Below are positions 17,580 to 26,156 of a DNA stretch of 64,000 nucleotides, piece after piece (positions within the stretch are counted from its first letter, which is position 1; each line of letters begins with the position of its first letter). A program made the position numbers and the translations under genes. The notes beneath the pieces are model-generated. The model was not told where the DNA came from and did no database searches. It saw only the letters and a list, made by a program, of their open reading frames with translations. This DNA comes from Sulfitobacter brevis (GTDB lineage Bacteria; Pseudomonadota; Alphaproteobacteria; Rhodobacterales; Rhodobacteraceae): contig NZ_FOMW01000005.1 of NCBI RefSeq assembly GCF_900112755.1, positions 248,001 to 312,000 on the forward strand, read 5' to 3'.

Positions 17580-18245
17580 ATGGCCCGATTGTTTCACGTC
17601 CCGCTTTCTCCGTTTTGCCGGAAGGTCCGGCTGAGCCTTGCCGAGAAAAAAATCGAGGTCGAGCTTGTTGAGGAGCGGTATTGGGAACAAGACCCCGATT
17701 TCATGCGCCGCAACCCGGCGGGCAAGGTGCCTGTGTTGCGTTTGGATGGCATCATGATGTCTGAAAGCGCGGCGATCTGTGAGTATATCGAGGAAACCCG
17801 CCCTGAGCCGAGCCTGCTGCCGCAAGACCCGCTGCAACGACTTGAGGTCCGCCGTTTGGTCAGCTGGTTTGACGACAAGTTCCACCGCGAAGTGACGTCG
17901 AAGTTGCTCTACGAGCGGGTGAACAAGAAGATGATGAAGCAGGGCTATCCCGACAGTACCAACGTCAAAGCTGGTGCCAAGGCGATCAAATATCATCTGG
18001 ATTATATGGCGTGGTTGCTGGACCATCGACGCTGGCTGGCTGGTGATAATATGACCTTGGCTGATTTCGCAGCGGCTGCGCATTTGTCGTCGCTTGATTA
18101 TATCTCTGATGTGGACTGGAATCGGTCCGACGCGGTGAAGGATTGGTACGCCAAGATCAAATCGCGCCCTGCATTCCGCGCTTTGCTTGCAGATCAGGTG
18201 TCGGGTTTTCCACCGCCGCGTCATTATAACGACCTCGATTTCTAG
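17580..18245 (+). CDS. Glutathione S-transferase family protein
   Basis: The 221-residue product has an N-terminal thioredoxin-like domain with S-P-F-C-R-K-V-R and the cis-proline N-P-A-G-K-V-P-V-L followed by E-S-A-A-I-C-E-Y-I. An all-helical C-terminal domain contains the N-capping D-N-M-T-L-A-D-F motif. It probably conjugates or isomerises using glutathione; the substrate is unknown. It lies 47 bases upstream of queG on the same strand. Confidence 0.9.
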   Translation: MARLFHVPLSPFCRKVRLSLAEKKIEVELVEERYWEQDPDFMRRNPAGKVPVLRLDGIMMSESAAICEYIEETRPEPSLLPQDPLQRLEVRRLVSWFDDKFHREVTSKLLYERVNKKMMKQGYPDSTNVKAGAKAIKYHLDYMAWLLDHRRWLAGDNMTLADFAAAAHLSSLDYISDVDWNRSDAVKDWYAKIKSRPAFRALLADQVSGFPPPRHYNDLDF

Positions 18246-18292
18246 GTTTGGTCGTTGGGGGCTGTCAGTTCCCAAACCCCCGAGGATAATCT

Positions 18293-19336
18293 TTGACCAA
18301 CAAGAGTACAGACCTGAAAGATCGGCTGGTGCAACAGGCTCTGGCTGAGGGGTTTGTGGCTTGTCGGTTGTGTCGCCCTTGGGATGTGCCAGAGGTGCCG
18401 CCCCGTTTGTCGGCGTTTTTGGAGGCGGGATATCACGGTCAAATGGCGTGGATGGAAGAGCGGCAAGCGTGGCGCGAGAACCCCGCAGCACTTTGGCCCG
18501 AAGCGCGGACCGTAATCATGTTGGCAGAAAGTTATGCACCGGATCACAACCCGCTTGATGTGCTCGGATCTCCTGAGAAGGCAGCAATGTCTGTCTATGC
18601 GCAGGGGCGCGATTATCATGATGTGGTGAAGAAGCGGTTGAAGCGTTTAGCGCGGTGGCTGATCGCGCAGGAGGCTTGCGAGGTGAAGGTGTTTGTCGAC
18701 ACGGCCCCTGTGCCTGAGAAGGCTTTGGCGCAGGCCGCGGGCTTAGGCTGGCAGGGTAAGCACACCAATCTGCTGAGCCGAGATTTTGGCAACTGGGCTT
18801 TTATAGGCTCTGTTTTCACGACCTTGGAGCTTGAGACAGACCCCGCCGGGATCGATCATTGTGGCAGTTGCACGGCCTGCCAGGATATCTGCCCGACCAA
18901 TGCATTCCCCCAGCCTTACCAATTGGACGCGCGGCGCTGCATTTCATATCTGACCATTGAGCACGCAGGGCCGGTGCCGTTGGAATTGCGGGCCAAGATG
19001 GGCAACCGCATTTATGGGTGTGATGATTGTCTGGCGATTTGTCCTTGGAACAAGTTCGCCGTTGCTGCCAGCGATATTCGCTATCGCAGGCCCGACCCGC
19101 AGGCCCCTGACCTGGCGGACTTGGCGGGGTTGGATGATGCAGGATTTCGGGCGCGGTTCTCGGGCTCGGCGGTCAAGCGGATCGGGCGGGACCGGTTCGT
19201 GCGCAATGTACTCTACGCGATCGGGAATTCCGGCACGGCGGGGCTGCTGCCGGTCGCGGCGGGGCTGCTGGAGGATGCGGATGCGGCGGTTGCGGATGCC
19301 GCGCGCTGGGCTGTGGCGCAGTTAACCAACGGATGA
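18293..19336 (+). CDS. queG: Epoxyqueuosine reductase
   Basis: The 347-residue product starts at TTG 18293, with GAGGATAA upstream. The DUF1730/cobalamin-binding N-terminal half is followed by two [4Fe-4S] motifs, [12 protein letters not shown] and C-D-D-C-L-A-I-C-P, and a short HEAT-like C-terminus rich in A-D-A-A. QueG reduces epoxyqueuosine to queuosine in the wobble position of GUN-anticodon tRNAs, using cobalamin. The length is normal. Confidence 0.95.
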   Translation: MTNKSTDLKDRLVQQALAEGFVACRLCRPWDVPEVPPRLSAFLEAGYHGQMAWMEERQAWRENPAALWPEARTVIMLAESYAPDHNPLDVLGSPEKAAMSVYAQGRDYHDVVKKRLKRLARWLIAQEACEVKVFVDTAPVPEKALAQAAGLGWQGKHTNLLSRDFGNWAFIGSVFTTLELETDPAGIDHCGSCTACQDICPTNAFPQPYQLDARRCISYLTIEHAGPVPLELRAKMGNRIYGCDDCLAICPWNKFAVAASDIRYRRPDPQAPDLADLAGLDDAGFRARFSGSAVKRIGRDRFVRNVLYAIGNSGTAGLLPVAAGLLEDADAAVADAARWAVAQLTNG

Positions 19337-19402
19337 CGCGAACAGGCTGGACCTGTCGCGCATAATCCGAAACAAACGCCGTGAACCACTGAGGAGATTT
19401 CT

Positions 19403-21406
19403 GTGGCGTTATTGTTAGGCGTCGATACCGGCGGTACCTATACCGATGCAGTTTTGATCCGTAACGACCGCGATGTTGTTGCCTCGGCCAAGGCGTTGAC
19501 CACGCGTCAAGATTTGGCGATCGGGGTAGGCAATGCCGTGCGCTCGGTCTTGACCGAGGCAGGCGTTGCGCCCGAAGAGATTTCGATGGCATCGCTCTCG
19601 ACGACGCTTGCGACCAACGCGCTGGTTGAGGGGCAGGGCGGACGGGTGGCGCTGATCTATATCGGGTTTCGCGAAAAGGATCTGGAGGCGCATGGATTGG
19701 CGGATGCGCTAAAGGGCGATCCGGCGATTGTGCTTAAAGGTGGCCATGACCATGCGGGGGCAGAGGCGGCCGCTTTAGATGAAGCAGCGCTTATCGCTTT
19801 TTTAGGGACACATAAAGCTGACGTGAGCGGATTTGCTGTGGCGGCACAGTTCGCCACACGTAACCCTGCGCATGAACTGCGGGCTGCTGCTTTGATCGCG
19901 GAAGTCACCGGGCGTCCGGTTTCGGCATCGCACCAGCTTTCGGCCAAGTTGAATGGGCCTAAACGTGCGATGACGGCGATTTTGAATGCCCGTCTGATCG
20001 GCATGATTGACCGTCTTATCGGCCGTGCAGAGGATATGCTGTTGGAACTTGGCATCCACGCGCCGCTGATGGTGGTGCGCGGCGACGGGGCCTTGATTTC
20101 AAGTGCGCAGGCAAGAGAGCGTCCGATAGAGACTATTCTAAGCGGGCCAGCCGCGTCGATTGTGGGCGCGCGGTGGATGACCAACATGTCCCACGCGTTG
20201 GTTAGTGACATCGGTGGCACCACCACAGACGTGGCGCTATTGCGTAATGGACGCCCCGCGATTGATCCGGCGGGCGCGCGGGTTGGACCGTACCGCACGA
20301 TGGTCGAGGCCGTTGCGATGCGCACCACGGGTTTGGGCGGCGACAGTGAAGTGCACTTCGTCTCCGAAGGCTTGCGGGGCGGGGTAACGCTGGGACCAAA
20401 ACGGGTGCTGCCAATCGCGCTTCTGGCCGTAGAAGCGCCCGAGGTGGTGCATGACGCGCTGGATGCGCAGCTCAGGCGGTCCACGCCAGGTGAATATGAC
20501 GGACGATTTGTGCGGGCGGTTCAGGGACAGACCGCAGAGGGCGTCAGCCCAAGAGACGCGGCATTGCTTGAGCGGATTGGTACGCAGGCCCGCCCTTTGG
20601 AGGATGTGCTACGTGCCCGCATCGACCACGGTGCGCTGGGTAGGTTGGTGTCACGCGGCTTGGTGCAGGTTGCGGGGGTCACGCCGTCAGATGCCAGCCA
20701 TGCGCTCGGCAGGGTGATGGACTGGGATGCGGGAGCTGCACGAAAGGCGCTTCAGCTTTTCGCACGCAGACGGACGGGCGCGGGAGATGTGTTTTCAACA
20801 AGCGCTGAGCCGGTCGCACAGATTATCATTGACCGGCTGACCTATCAAACATCACTTGCCTTGTTAGAGACTGCTTTTGCTGAAGAAGATCCCGGTTTCG
20901 ATGTGGCGCCTGAGGTATTGGCGCGGCATGTGCTCATGCAGCGCGGCATGGCGGGGCATCAGGGGTTGGTGCGGATTGATACGGGCCTCGACGTTCCGGT
21001 AATCGGATTGGGTGCTTCAGCGGCGAGCTATTACCCCGCCGTGGGCAAGGCACTGCGCTGCGAGATGATCCTGCCCGAGCACGCCGCCGTTGCCAACGCG
21101 ATAGGTGCGGTCGTCGGGCGGGTGACCATGCGGCAAAGCGGGACGGTCACATCGCCCGCCGAGGGGCGCTTTCGGGTGCATCTGACGGAAGGGCCGCAAG
21201 ACTTTACCGATCAAGACGCCGCACTCGATCTGCTGGAAAGCACGTTGCGCGAACATGCCATGGCCGACGCGCAAGCTGCGGGGGCTGCGGACATACAGGT
21301 CAGCGTGGTGCGCGATGTCCGGACAGCCGGCGTGGAATCGCGCGAGATATTCGTTGAAGCCACTGTGACGGTGGAGGCCGCAGGGCGCCCGCGCGTCGCG
21401 GCCTAG
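19403..21406 (+). CDS. HyuA-like hydantoinase/oxoprolinase family ATPase
   Basis: The 667-residue product from GTG 19403 (GAGGAG-type ribosome binding site) carries the ASKHA phosphate motifs D-T-G-G-T-Y-T-D near residue 8 and S-D-I-G-G-T-T-T-D-V-A near 270. A hydantoinase A core and a C-terminal acetone-carboxylase-like region follow. Such proteins hydrolyse ATP to open hydantoins, 5-oxoproline or to activate ketones, normally with a HyuB partner. No HyuB-type gene is present on either side, so the function here remains open. It converges on msrA across a strong hairpin. Confidence 0.85.
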   Translation: MALLLGVDTGGTYTDAVLIRNDRDVVASAKALTTRQDLAIGVGNAVRSVLTEAGVAPEEISMASLSTTLATNALVEGQGGRVALIYIGFREKDLEAHGLADALKGDPAIVLKGGHDHAGAEAAALDEAALIAFLGTHKADVSGFAVAAQFATRNPAHELRAAALIAEVTGRPVSASHQLSAKLNGPKRAMTAILNARLIGMIDRLIGRAEDMLLELGIHAPLMVVRGDGALISSAQARERPIETILSGPAASIVGARWMTNMSHALVSDIGGTTTDVALLRNGRPAIDPAGARVGPYRTMVEAVAMRTTGLGGDSEVHFVSEGLRGGVTLGPKRVLPIALLAVEAPEVVHDALDAQLRRSTPGEYDGRFVRAVQGQTAEGVSPRDAALLERIGTQARPLEDVLRARIDHGALGRLVSRGLVQVAGVTPSDASHALGRVMDWDAGAARKALQLFARRRTGAGDVFSTSAEPVAQIIIDRLTYQTSLALLETAFAEEDPGFDVAPEVLARHVLMQRGMAGHQGLVRIDTGLDVPVIGLGASAASYYPAVGKALRCEMILPEHAAVANAIGAVVGRVTMRQSGTVTSPAEGRFRVHLTEGPQDFTDQDAALDLLESTLREHAMADAQAAGAADIQVSVVRDVRTAGVESREIFVEATVTVEAAGRPRVAA

Positions 21407-21410
21407 GGCA

Positions 21411-21437
21411 GCTCCCGCTCTGCAAGAGAGCGGGAGC
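21411..21437. terminator. Bidirectional hairpin between the HyuA-like gene and msrA
   Basis: GCTCCCGCTCT (21411-21421) and AGAGCGGGAGC (21427-21437) form a perfect 11-bp stem with a 5-base loop. It lies between two convergent stops and probably limits readthrough from both sides. Confidence 0.7.
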
Positions 21438-21446
21438 CAAGCGCAT

Positions 21447-21956
21447 CTACTCTGCTGCAGCGCGGCGCGGCAGGACCCAATCAGGGCGGGCAAAGTGGCA
21501 AGTATATCCGTTCGGAACCCGCTCAAGGTAATCTTGATGCTCAGGCTCGGCGTCCCAGAAGTCGCCCACAGGCTCTACTTCGGTGACGACCTTGCCGGGC
21601 CAGATGCCGGAGGCTTCCACATCTGCAATCGTGTCTAAAGCGGTCGCTTTCTGGGTTTCGTCCACATAGTAGATCGCCGAGCGATAGCTCACCCCACGGT
21701 CATTCCCCTGACGGTTTTCGGTCGTCGGGTCGTGGATCTGAAAGAAGAACTCCAGCATCTCGCGATAGGAGGTCTTGTCAGGGTCAAAAATGATCTCGAT
21801 GGCTTCGGCGTGGGTGCCATGATCACGGTAGGTGGCATTTGGCACATCGCCGCCGGAATAACCCACCCGCGTGGAGATCACGCCCGTGCGCTTGCGGATC
21901 AGGTCCTGCATGCCCCAGAAACAACCCCCTGCCAATATGGCGCGTTCTTCACTCAT
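21447..21956 (-). CDS. msrA: Peptide methionine-S-sulfoxide reductase MsrA
   Basis: The 169-residue product has the catalytic motif G-G-C-F-W-G at residues 10-15 and the family blocks [16 protein letters not shown] and Q-G-N-D-R-G-x-x-Y-R-S. It reduces methionine S-sulfoxides. There is no obvious resolving C-terminal Cys pair of the E. coli type, only a Y-T-C-H-F cysteine near residue 152. It overlaps msrB by four bases (ATGA), so the stereochemically complementary enzymes are coupled. Confidence 0.96.
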   Translation of the reverse strand: MSEERAILAGGCFWGMQDLIRKRTGVISTRVGYSGGDVPNATYRDHGTHAEAIEIIFDPDKTSYREMLEFFFQIHDPTTENRQGNDRGVSYRSAIYYVDETQKATALDTIADVEASGIWPGKVVTEVEPVGDFWDAEPEHQDYLERVPNGYTCHFARPDWVLPRRAAAE

Positions 21957-22402
21957 GCTACGTCCTCCACTTGATCAAGATAATCTTCATAGCCCTCGGC
22001 CTCCATGTTGTCGCGATGAACAAACCGCAGCGAGGCAGAATTGATGCAATAACGCAGGCCGCCGCGATCGCGCGGGCCATCGGGAAAGACATGGCCCAGA
22101 TGGCTGTCACCATGGGTGCTACGGACCTCGGTACGCACCATGCCTAACGTATTGTCACTAATCTCGGCGACATGGGCAGGCTCGATGGGTTTGGTGAAGC
22201 TGGGCCAGCCACAACCGCTTTCATATTTGTCACCGGAGGCGAACAGCGGCTCGCCCGATACGATATCGACATAAATGCCCGGCTCTTTATTCCCAAGGAG
22301 CGGGCCGGTGCCGGGGCGTTCTGTGCCGCTCTGCTGGGTGACACGGAATTCTTCCGGCGACAGCTTGGCAATGGCGTCGGGGTCTTTTTGATAGCGGGAC
22401 AT
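21953..22402 (-). CDS. msrB: Peptide methionine-R-sulfoxide reductase MsrB
   Basis: From ATG 22402 (AAAGG upstream) the product is 149 residues. It has the resolving cysteine in E-S-G-C-G-W-P-S-F (Cys64) and the catalytic cysteine in R-Y-C-I-N-S-A-S-L (Cys119), a spacing of 55. The two C-x-x-C zinc motifs of zinc-type MsrB are absent. It reduces methionine R-sulfoxides, and its stop overlaps the msrA start. Confidence 0.95.
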   Translation of the reverse strand: MSRYQKDPDAIAKLSPEEFRVTQQSGTERPGTGPLLGNKEPGIYVDIVSGEPLFASGDKYESGCGWPSFTKPIEPAHVAEISDNTLGMVRTEVRSTHGDSHLGHVFPDGPRDRGGLRYCINSASLRFVHRDNMEAEGYEDYLDQVEDVA

Positions 22403-22576
22403 AGGCAAACCTTTCGCGGGTGATCTGGCTCATTAGATGGGGTGAAAGGGCGAAATTCAAAGTGTTTGTATGCCTTGTGCAATGGATTGTGATCAAAGCC
22501 CCGAGATAATTTTAAGTAATAAAGCTTTTGTTCAAAGGATTGCGGTTAAGTAGGCTTGGTGCAGAGGAGCGATTGA

Positions 22577-23212
22577 ATGCCTACCGACCCAAAGTCAGAC
22601 CTAGAAACCGCATATGCGCTGCAAACGCCTGAACAGAATCGCGAGGTTTATGCTGACTGGGCCAAGACCTATGATGGAAATTTTGCCAGCCGCATGGATT
22701 ATCACCTCCCCAAGATGGTGGCGCTGATATTTGCGAAAAACGGTTTGGCCAGCACCACGGTTCTGGATGTGGGGGCGGGGACAGGGCTGCTCGCCGAAAG
22801 TATTCCGGCGCGCGGATTGCTGGAGATAGACGCCGTCGATATCTCGCCGCAGATGCTCGCTGTTGCGGCTGAAAAGAAAATCTATCGCAAGACAATCGAA
22901 GCCGATCTGACCAAACCGCTGGATATTGCCGATGGCACGTATGGCGCGATTGTCAGTTCCGGTACCTTCACGCACGGCCACGTTGGCCCCGAAGCACTGG
23001 ATGAATTGTTAAGGATTGCGCGTACGGGGGCGGTTTTTGTGCTGGCAATCAATGACGCCCATTTCGAAGCGAGAGGGTTTGCTGAAAAGTTTTCAGCGCT
23101 AGAGCCGCAAGTGGACGGGCTGAAATTTCAGTCTGTAACGATCTACGGGCTGGGCGCGGATGTAGAGCATAAGGATGATACCGCACGGATTGCGGTGTTT
23201 CGAAAACGCTAG
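22577..23212 (+). CDS. Class I SAM-dependent methyltransferase
   Basis: The 211-residue product has the Rossmann methyltransferase motif I, V-L-D-V-G-A-G-T-G-L-L-A, at about residues 60-71. The acidic end of strand 2 follows (I-D-A-V-D-I-S-P-Q-M-L), then Y-G-A-I-V-S-S-G-T-F-T-H-G-H. The ribosome binding site GAGGAG is strong. The substrate is not identifiable. Its 3' end overlaps the convergent DMT exporter gene by four bases. Confidence 0.88.
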   Translation: MPTDPKSDLETAYALQTPEQNREVYADWAKTYDGNFASRMDYHLPKMVALIFAKNGLASTTVLDVGAGTGLLAESIPARGLLEIDAVDISPQMLAVAAEKKIYRKTIEADLTKPLDIADGTYGAIVSSGTFTHGHVGPEALDELLRIARTGAVFVLAINDAHFEARGFAEKFSALEPQVDGLKFQSVTIYGLGADVEHKDDTARIAVFRKR

Positions 23213-24093
23213 GGTGCCGTCTGACCGCTTCTTTTCTGGCGGGAGATTTGCACAGCAAGGATGCCAGCGGCGATGACGGCAACACCCAGTGCGTCGCGGG
23301 GCCCGACTTTTTCGCTCAGCAAGACCGCTGCGATAGCCACGCCGAAGAACGGGTTGAGAAAGTGGAAGGTCGCCGCCCGGGTCGCCCCGATACGGTTTAC
23401 CAGCCAGAACCAGACCACCGTCGCCGACAGGCCCGGAACGAGGCAGGTATAGGCAAAGGCGATGGCCAGCGTCCATGTCGGATTGATGCGCGGCGTCTCA
23501 AACAGCAGGGTCGCGAAGCTGAGCGTGACACAGCCGACCAGCATCTGCAGCCCGACGATCATCAGGAAATTTCCGCCCGAAGTCGCACCGCGCACCAGCA
23601 AAGTGGCAGCGGTCAGCGCCAGCACCCCGATGCCGCATAAGATCAGGCCAAACATGTCGACCCCCGCATTAAGACGTGCGCCCATAATCAATCCAACGCC
23701 GACCACACCGGCCAGCAATCCGGCGATGCCGATAGGGCGCAGCTTTTCACCCAGAAACAACCACGCGGCCAGACCGACGAGTAGCGGCATGGTGGAGGCG
23801 ATGATTGCCGCGAGCGAGGCGTCGATGGTTTGCATCGCGACGAAGTTCAGACCCAAATAGACCGCGTTCTGCAGCACGCCAAAAATCACCGTTGCACGCC
23901 ATTGGGCAGGCGTCAGCCGCCAGCTTTGGCCCAAGGCCAGCGCGATACCTACCCCCAGCAGGCCTGACACCAGATAGCGCAGGGAGAGCGCCAAAAGCGG
24001 TGAGGCGTCCATTACGATATAGCGCGCAGAGGTGAAGGCGGAGGACCACATGAGAGCAAAGACCAGCCCCGCCAGAATTGCGCGAAAGTCCAT
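23209..24093 (-). CDS. EamA/DMT-superfamily permease
   Basis: The 294-residue product has about ten membrane segments in two EamA repeats, with the usual N-F-V-A-M-Q-T-I-D-A-S-L-A-A-I-I-A-S-T-M-P motif at the end of the first repeat and F-H-F-L-N-P-F-F-G-V in the second. Family members are drug/metabolite or amino-acid exporters; the substrate is unknown. It is separated from HU upstream by a terminator. Confidence 0.9.
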   Translation of the reverse strand: MDFRAILAGLVFALMWSSAFTSARYIVMDASPLLALSLRYLVSGLLGVGIALALGQSWRLTPAQWRATVIFGVLQNAVYLGLNFVAMQTIDASLAAIIASTMPLLVGLAAWLFLGEKLRPIGIAGLLAGVVGVGLIMGARLNAGVDMFGLILCGIGVLALTAATLLVRGATSGGNFLMIVGLQMLVGCVTLSFATLLFETPRINPTWTLAIAFAYTCLVPGLSATVVWFWLVNRIGATRAATFHFLNPFFGVAIAAVLLSEKVGPRDALGVAVIAAGILAVQISRQKRSGQTAP

Positions 24094-24214
24094 ATGTTCT
24101 CCGATCCGGCGATAATGTGTCGTGGTCTACAATGCGCTGAACCTGCTCTGGGCAAGCGGCGATGTCCAGTGGCAACGGGACAGGTTTCAGCGGCTTTCCG
24201 GCGGGTTAGTAAAG

Positions 24215-24243
24215 AAAAAGGCCACCCAATGGGCGGCCCTTTT
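24215..24243 (-). terminator. Intrinsic terminator after the HU gene
   Basis: Read on the minus strand, GGCC-G-CCC, a 3-base loop and GGG-T-GGCC form a stem with one mismatch, followed by a TTTTT run. It lies 30 bases after the HU stop. Confidence 0.75.
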
Positions 24244-24272
24244 ACAATCGATCGATATGATCGACAGACGAC

Positions 24273-24563
24273 TTATTCGTTGACGCTGTCTTTCAGAGCC
24301 TTCGCGATTGTCATCTTAACAACCTTGTCGGCTTCTTTTTTGAACTGCTCACCCGTCGCAGGGTTGCGTACCATCCGCTCGGGACGCTCACGGCAATAGA
24401 TTTTGCCAACGCCAGGCAGGGTAACAGCGCCGCCACCGGACACTTCGCGTGTGATCAGTGCGCAGACGGCATCAAGCGCCGCGCCTGCGGCTTTTTTGTC
24501 TGTGTCCATCTCGTCTGCCAGTGCGGCGACAAGTTGGGTCTTTGTCATTGGTTTGGTTGCCAT
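24273..24563 (-). CDS. HU-family DNA-binding protein
   Basis: The 96-residue product has the HU/IHF fold: an N-terminal T-K-T-Q-L-V-A-A-L-A helix pair, the G-x-V-T-L-P-G-V-G-K saddle and the flexible arm R-E-R-P-E-R-M-V-R-N-P-A-T-G-E. It compacts DNA non-specifically as a dimer. Its own terminator marks it as a separate transcript. Confidence 0.93.
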   Translation of the reverse strand: MATKPMTKTQLVAALADEMDTDKKAAGAALDAVCALITREVSGGGAVTLPGVGKIYCRERPERMVRNPATGEQFKKEADKVVKMTIAKALKDSVNE

Positions 24564-24692
24564 GTTTTTATCTCCTTAGACCGCCCGAGTTTTGGGCCCT
24601 GTGCGCGGAATGTAACGGCATGTTGTAGGATAACACAACGAATAGTGGCGTTTAAAATATGGATAACAGCGTTTTTTTGCTGTTTTTGGCGC

Positions 24693-26156
24693 TCAGAGAA
24701 AGGCAGTTTCGTCAAATGAGCGCAATTTCCGACTGTGAATACGCTCCAACGGCGTGCTGCGCAACAGCTCCATCGCGCGGATGCCGATCATCAAATGCCG
24801 CGAAACCTGTGTTTTATAGAAGTCTGAGGCCATGCCAGGTAGCTTGAGCTCGCCGTGCAGTGGCTTGTCGGAGACACAAAGCAGCGTCCCGTAAGGCACC
24901 CGAAAGCGATAGCCGTTGGCCGCGATTGTGGCGCTCTCCATATCCAGCGCGATGGAGCGGGACTGGCTCAATCGCTGCACTGGACCGGATTGATCGCGCA
25001 GTTCCCAATTGCGGTTGTCGATGGTAGCCACGGTGCCGGTCCGCATGATGCGCTTCAACTCATAACCTTCAAGCTGGGTAACCTGCGCCACCGCTTTTTC
25101 CAAAGCAATCTGGATTTCCGCAAGCGCGGGGATCGGCACCCAGACCGGCAGATCGTCATCCAGTACGTGATCTTCGCGCAGATAGGCATGGGCCAGCACG
25201 AAATCACCCAAGGCCTGCGTATTGCGCAGCCCCGCACAATGGCCAACCATTAACCACGCGTGAGGGCGCAGCACGGCGATATGGTCGGTCGCAGTTTTTG
25301 CGTTCGAGGGGCCGACGCCGATATTGACCAAGGTAATGCCTGATCCGTCCGCCCGTTTGAGGTGATAGGTCGGCATCTGCGGCGTGCGCAGCGAGTCGGG
25401 CAATGGCGCATCACCGCGGGTTATCTCGGCGTTTCCGGTCGAGACAAAGGCGGTATAGCCGCTGTCGGGATCATCCAGCATCTTGCGGGCGTAATCCTCA
25501 AACTCGGTCACATAGAACTGGTAGTTGGTAAACAGCACATGCACCTGAAAATGTTCGGGGTCGGTGGCTGTGTAATGGGCGAGCCGCGCGAGTGAATAGT
25601 CGACGCGCTGCGCGGTGAAGGGCGCCAATGGGCGCACATCGTCCACTGGCGTATAAGTACCGTTCACGATGTCATCATTGGTGGTGCTCAGGTCCGGCAC
25701 GTCAAAGACGTCGCGCAGGGTGAAATCGGCGGCCCCCTCCTGCGGCACGTTCATGGCGTTGTCACCGGTCACCGCGAAATGCACAGGGATCGGCGTGTCC
25801 GACGGCCCAATAATCACCGGCTGGCCGTGGTTTTCGATCAGTAGGCCAATCTGCTGGATCAGGTAATTGCGAAACAGGTCCGGCCGTGTGATCGTTGCAG
25901 AAAATGTCCCGGGTGAAGAAACATGCCCAAAGGATAGGCGGCTGTCGACGCGGGCATAGGTCTTGGTGCGAAACCGCACTTCGGGGTAATAGGCTCTGAT
26001 GCGCACATTCTGCGGCGCGCTCTCCATCGCATTTGCGAACTCATCACGCAGGAATTGGGTTGCCTGCATGTAAAGCTCGGTCAGCCGATCAACAGCAGCG
26101 GTCGCGTCATCGAACTTCTCGTCCGGCAGGGCGTTTGGGGTCAGTATTTTGGTCAT
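24693..26156 (-). CDS. amn: AMP nucleosidase
   Basis: The 487-residue product matches Amn in length and layout. The N-terminal Amn-specific domain (R-A-Y-Y-P-E-V-R-F, R-V-D-S-R-L-S-F-G-H) is followed by a nucleoside-phosphorylase fold with G-S-G-I-T-L-V-N-I-G-V-G-P-S-N-A-K-T, M-V-G-H-C-A-G-L-R and D-M-E-S-A-T-I-A-A-N-G. It cleaves AMP to adenine and ribose 5-phosphate. It overlaps the upstream ade gene by four bases, placing consecutive salvage steps on one message. Confidence 0.95.
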   Translation of the reverse strand: MTKILTPNALPDEKFDDATAAVDRLTELYMQATQFLRDEFANAMESAPQNVRIRAYYPEVRFRTKTYARVDSRLSFGHVSSPGTFSATITRPDLFRNYLIQQIGLLIENHGQPVIIGPSDTPIPVHFAVTGDNAMNVPQEGAADFTLRDVFDVPDLSTTNDDIVNGTYTPVDDVRPLAPFTAQRVDYSLARLAHYTATDPEHFQVHVLFTNYQFYVTEFEDYARKMLDDPDSGYTAFVSTGNAEITRGDAPLPDSLRTPQMPTYHLKRADGSGITLVNIGVGPSNAKTATDHIAVLRPHAWLMVGHCAGLRNTQALGDFVLAHAYLREDHVLDDDLPVWVPIPALAEIQIALEKAVAQVTQLEGYELKRIMRTGTVATIDNRNWELRDQSGPVQRLSQSRSIALDMESATIAANGYRFRVPYGTLLCVSDKPLHGELKLPGMASDFYKTQVSRHLMIGIRAMELLRSTPLERIHSRKLRSFDETAFL

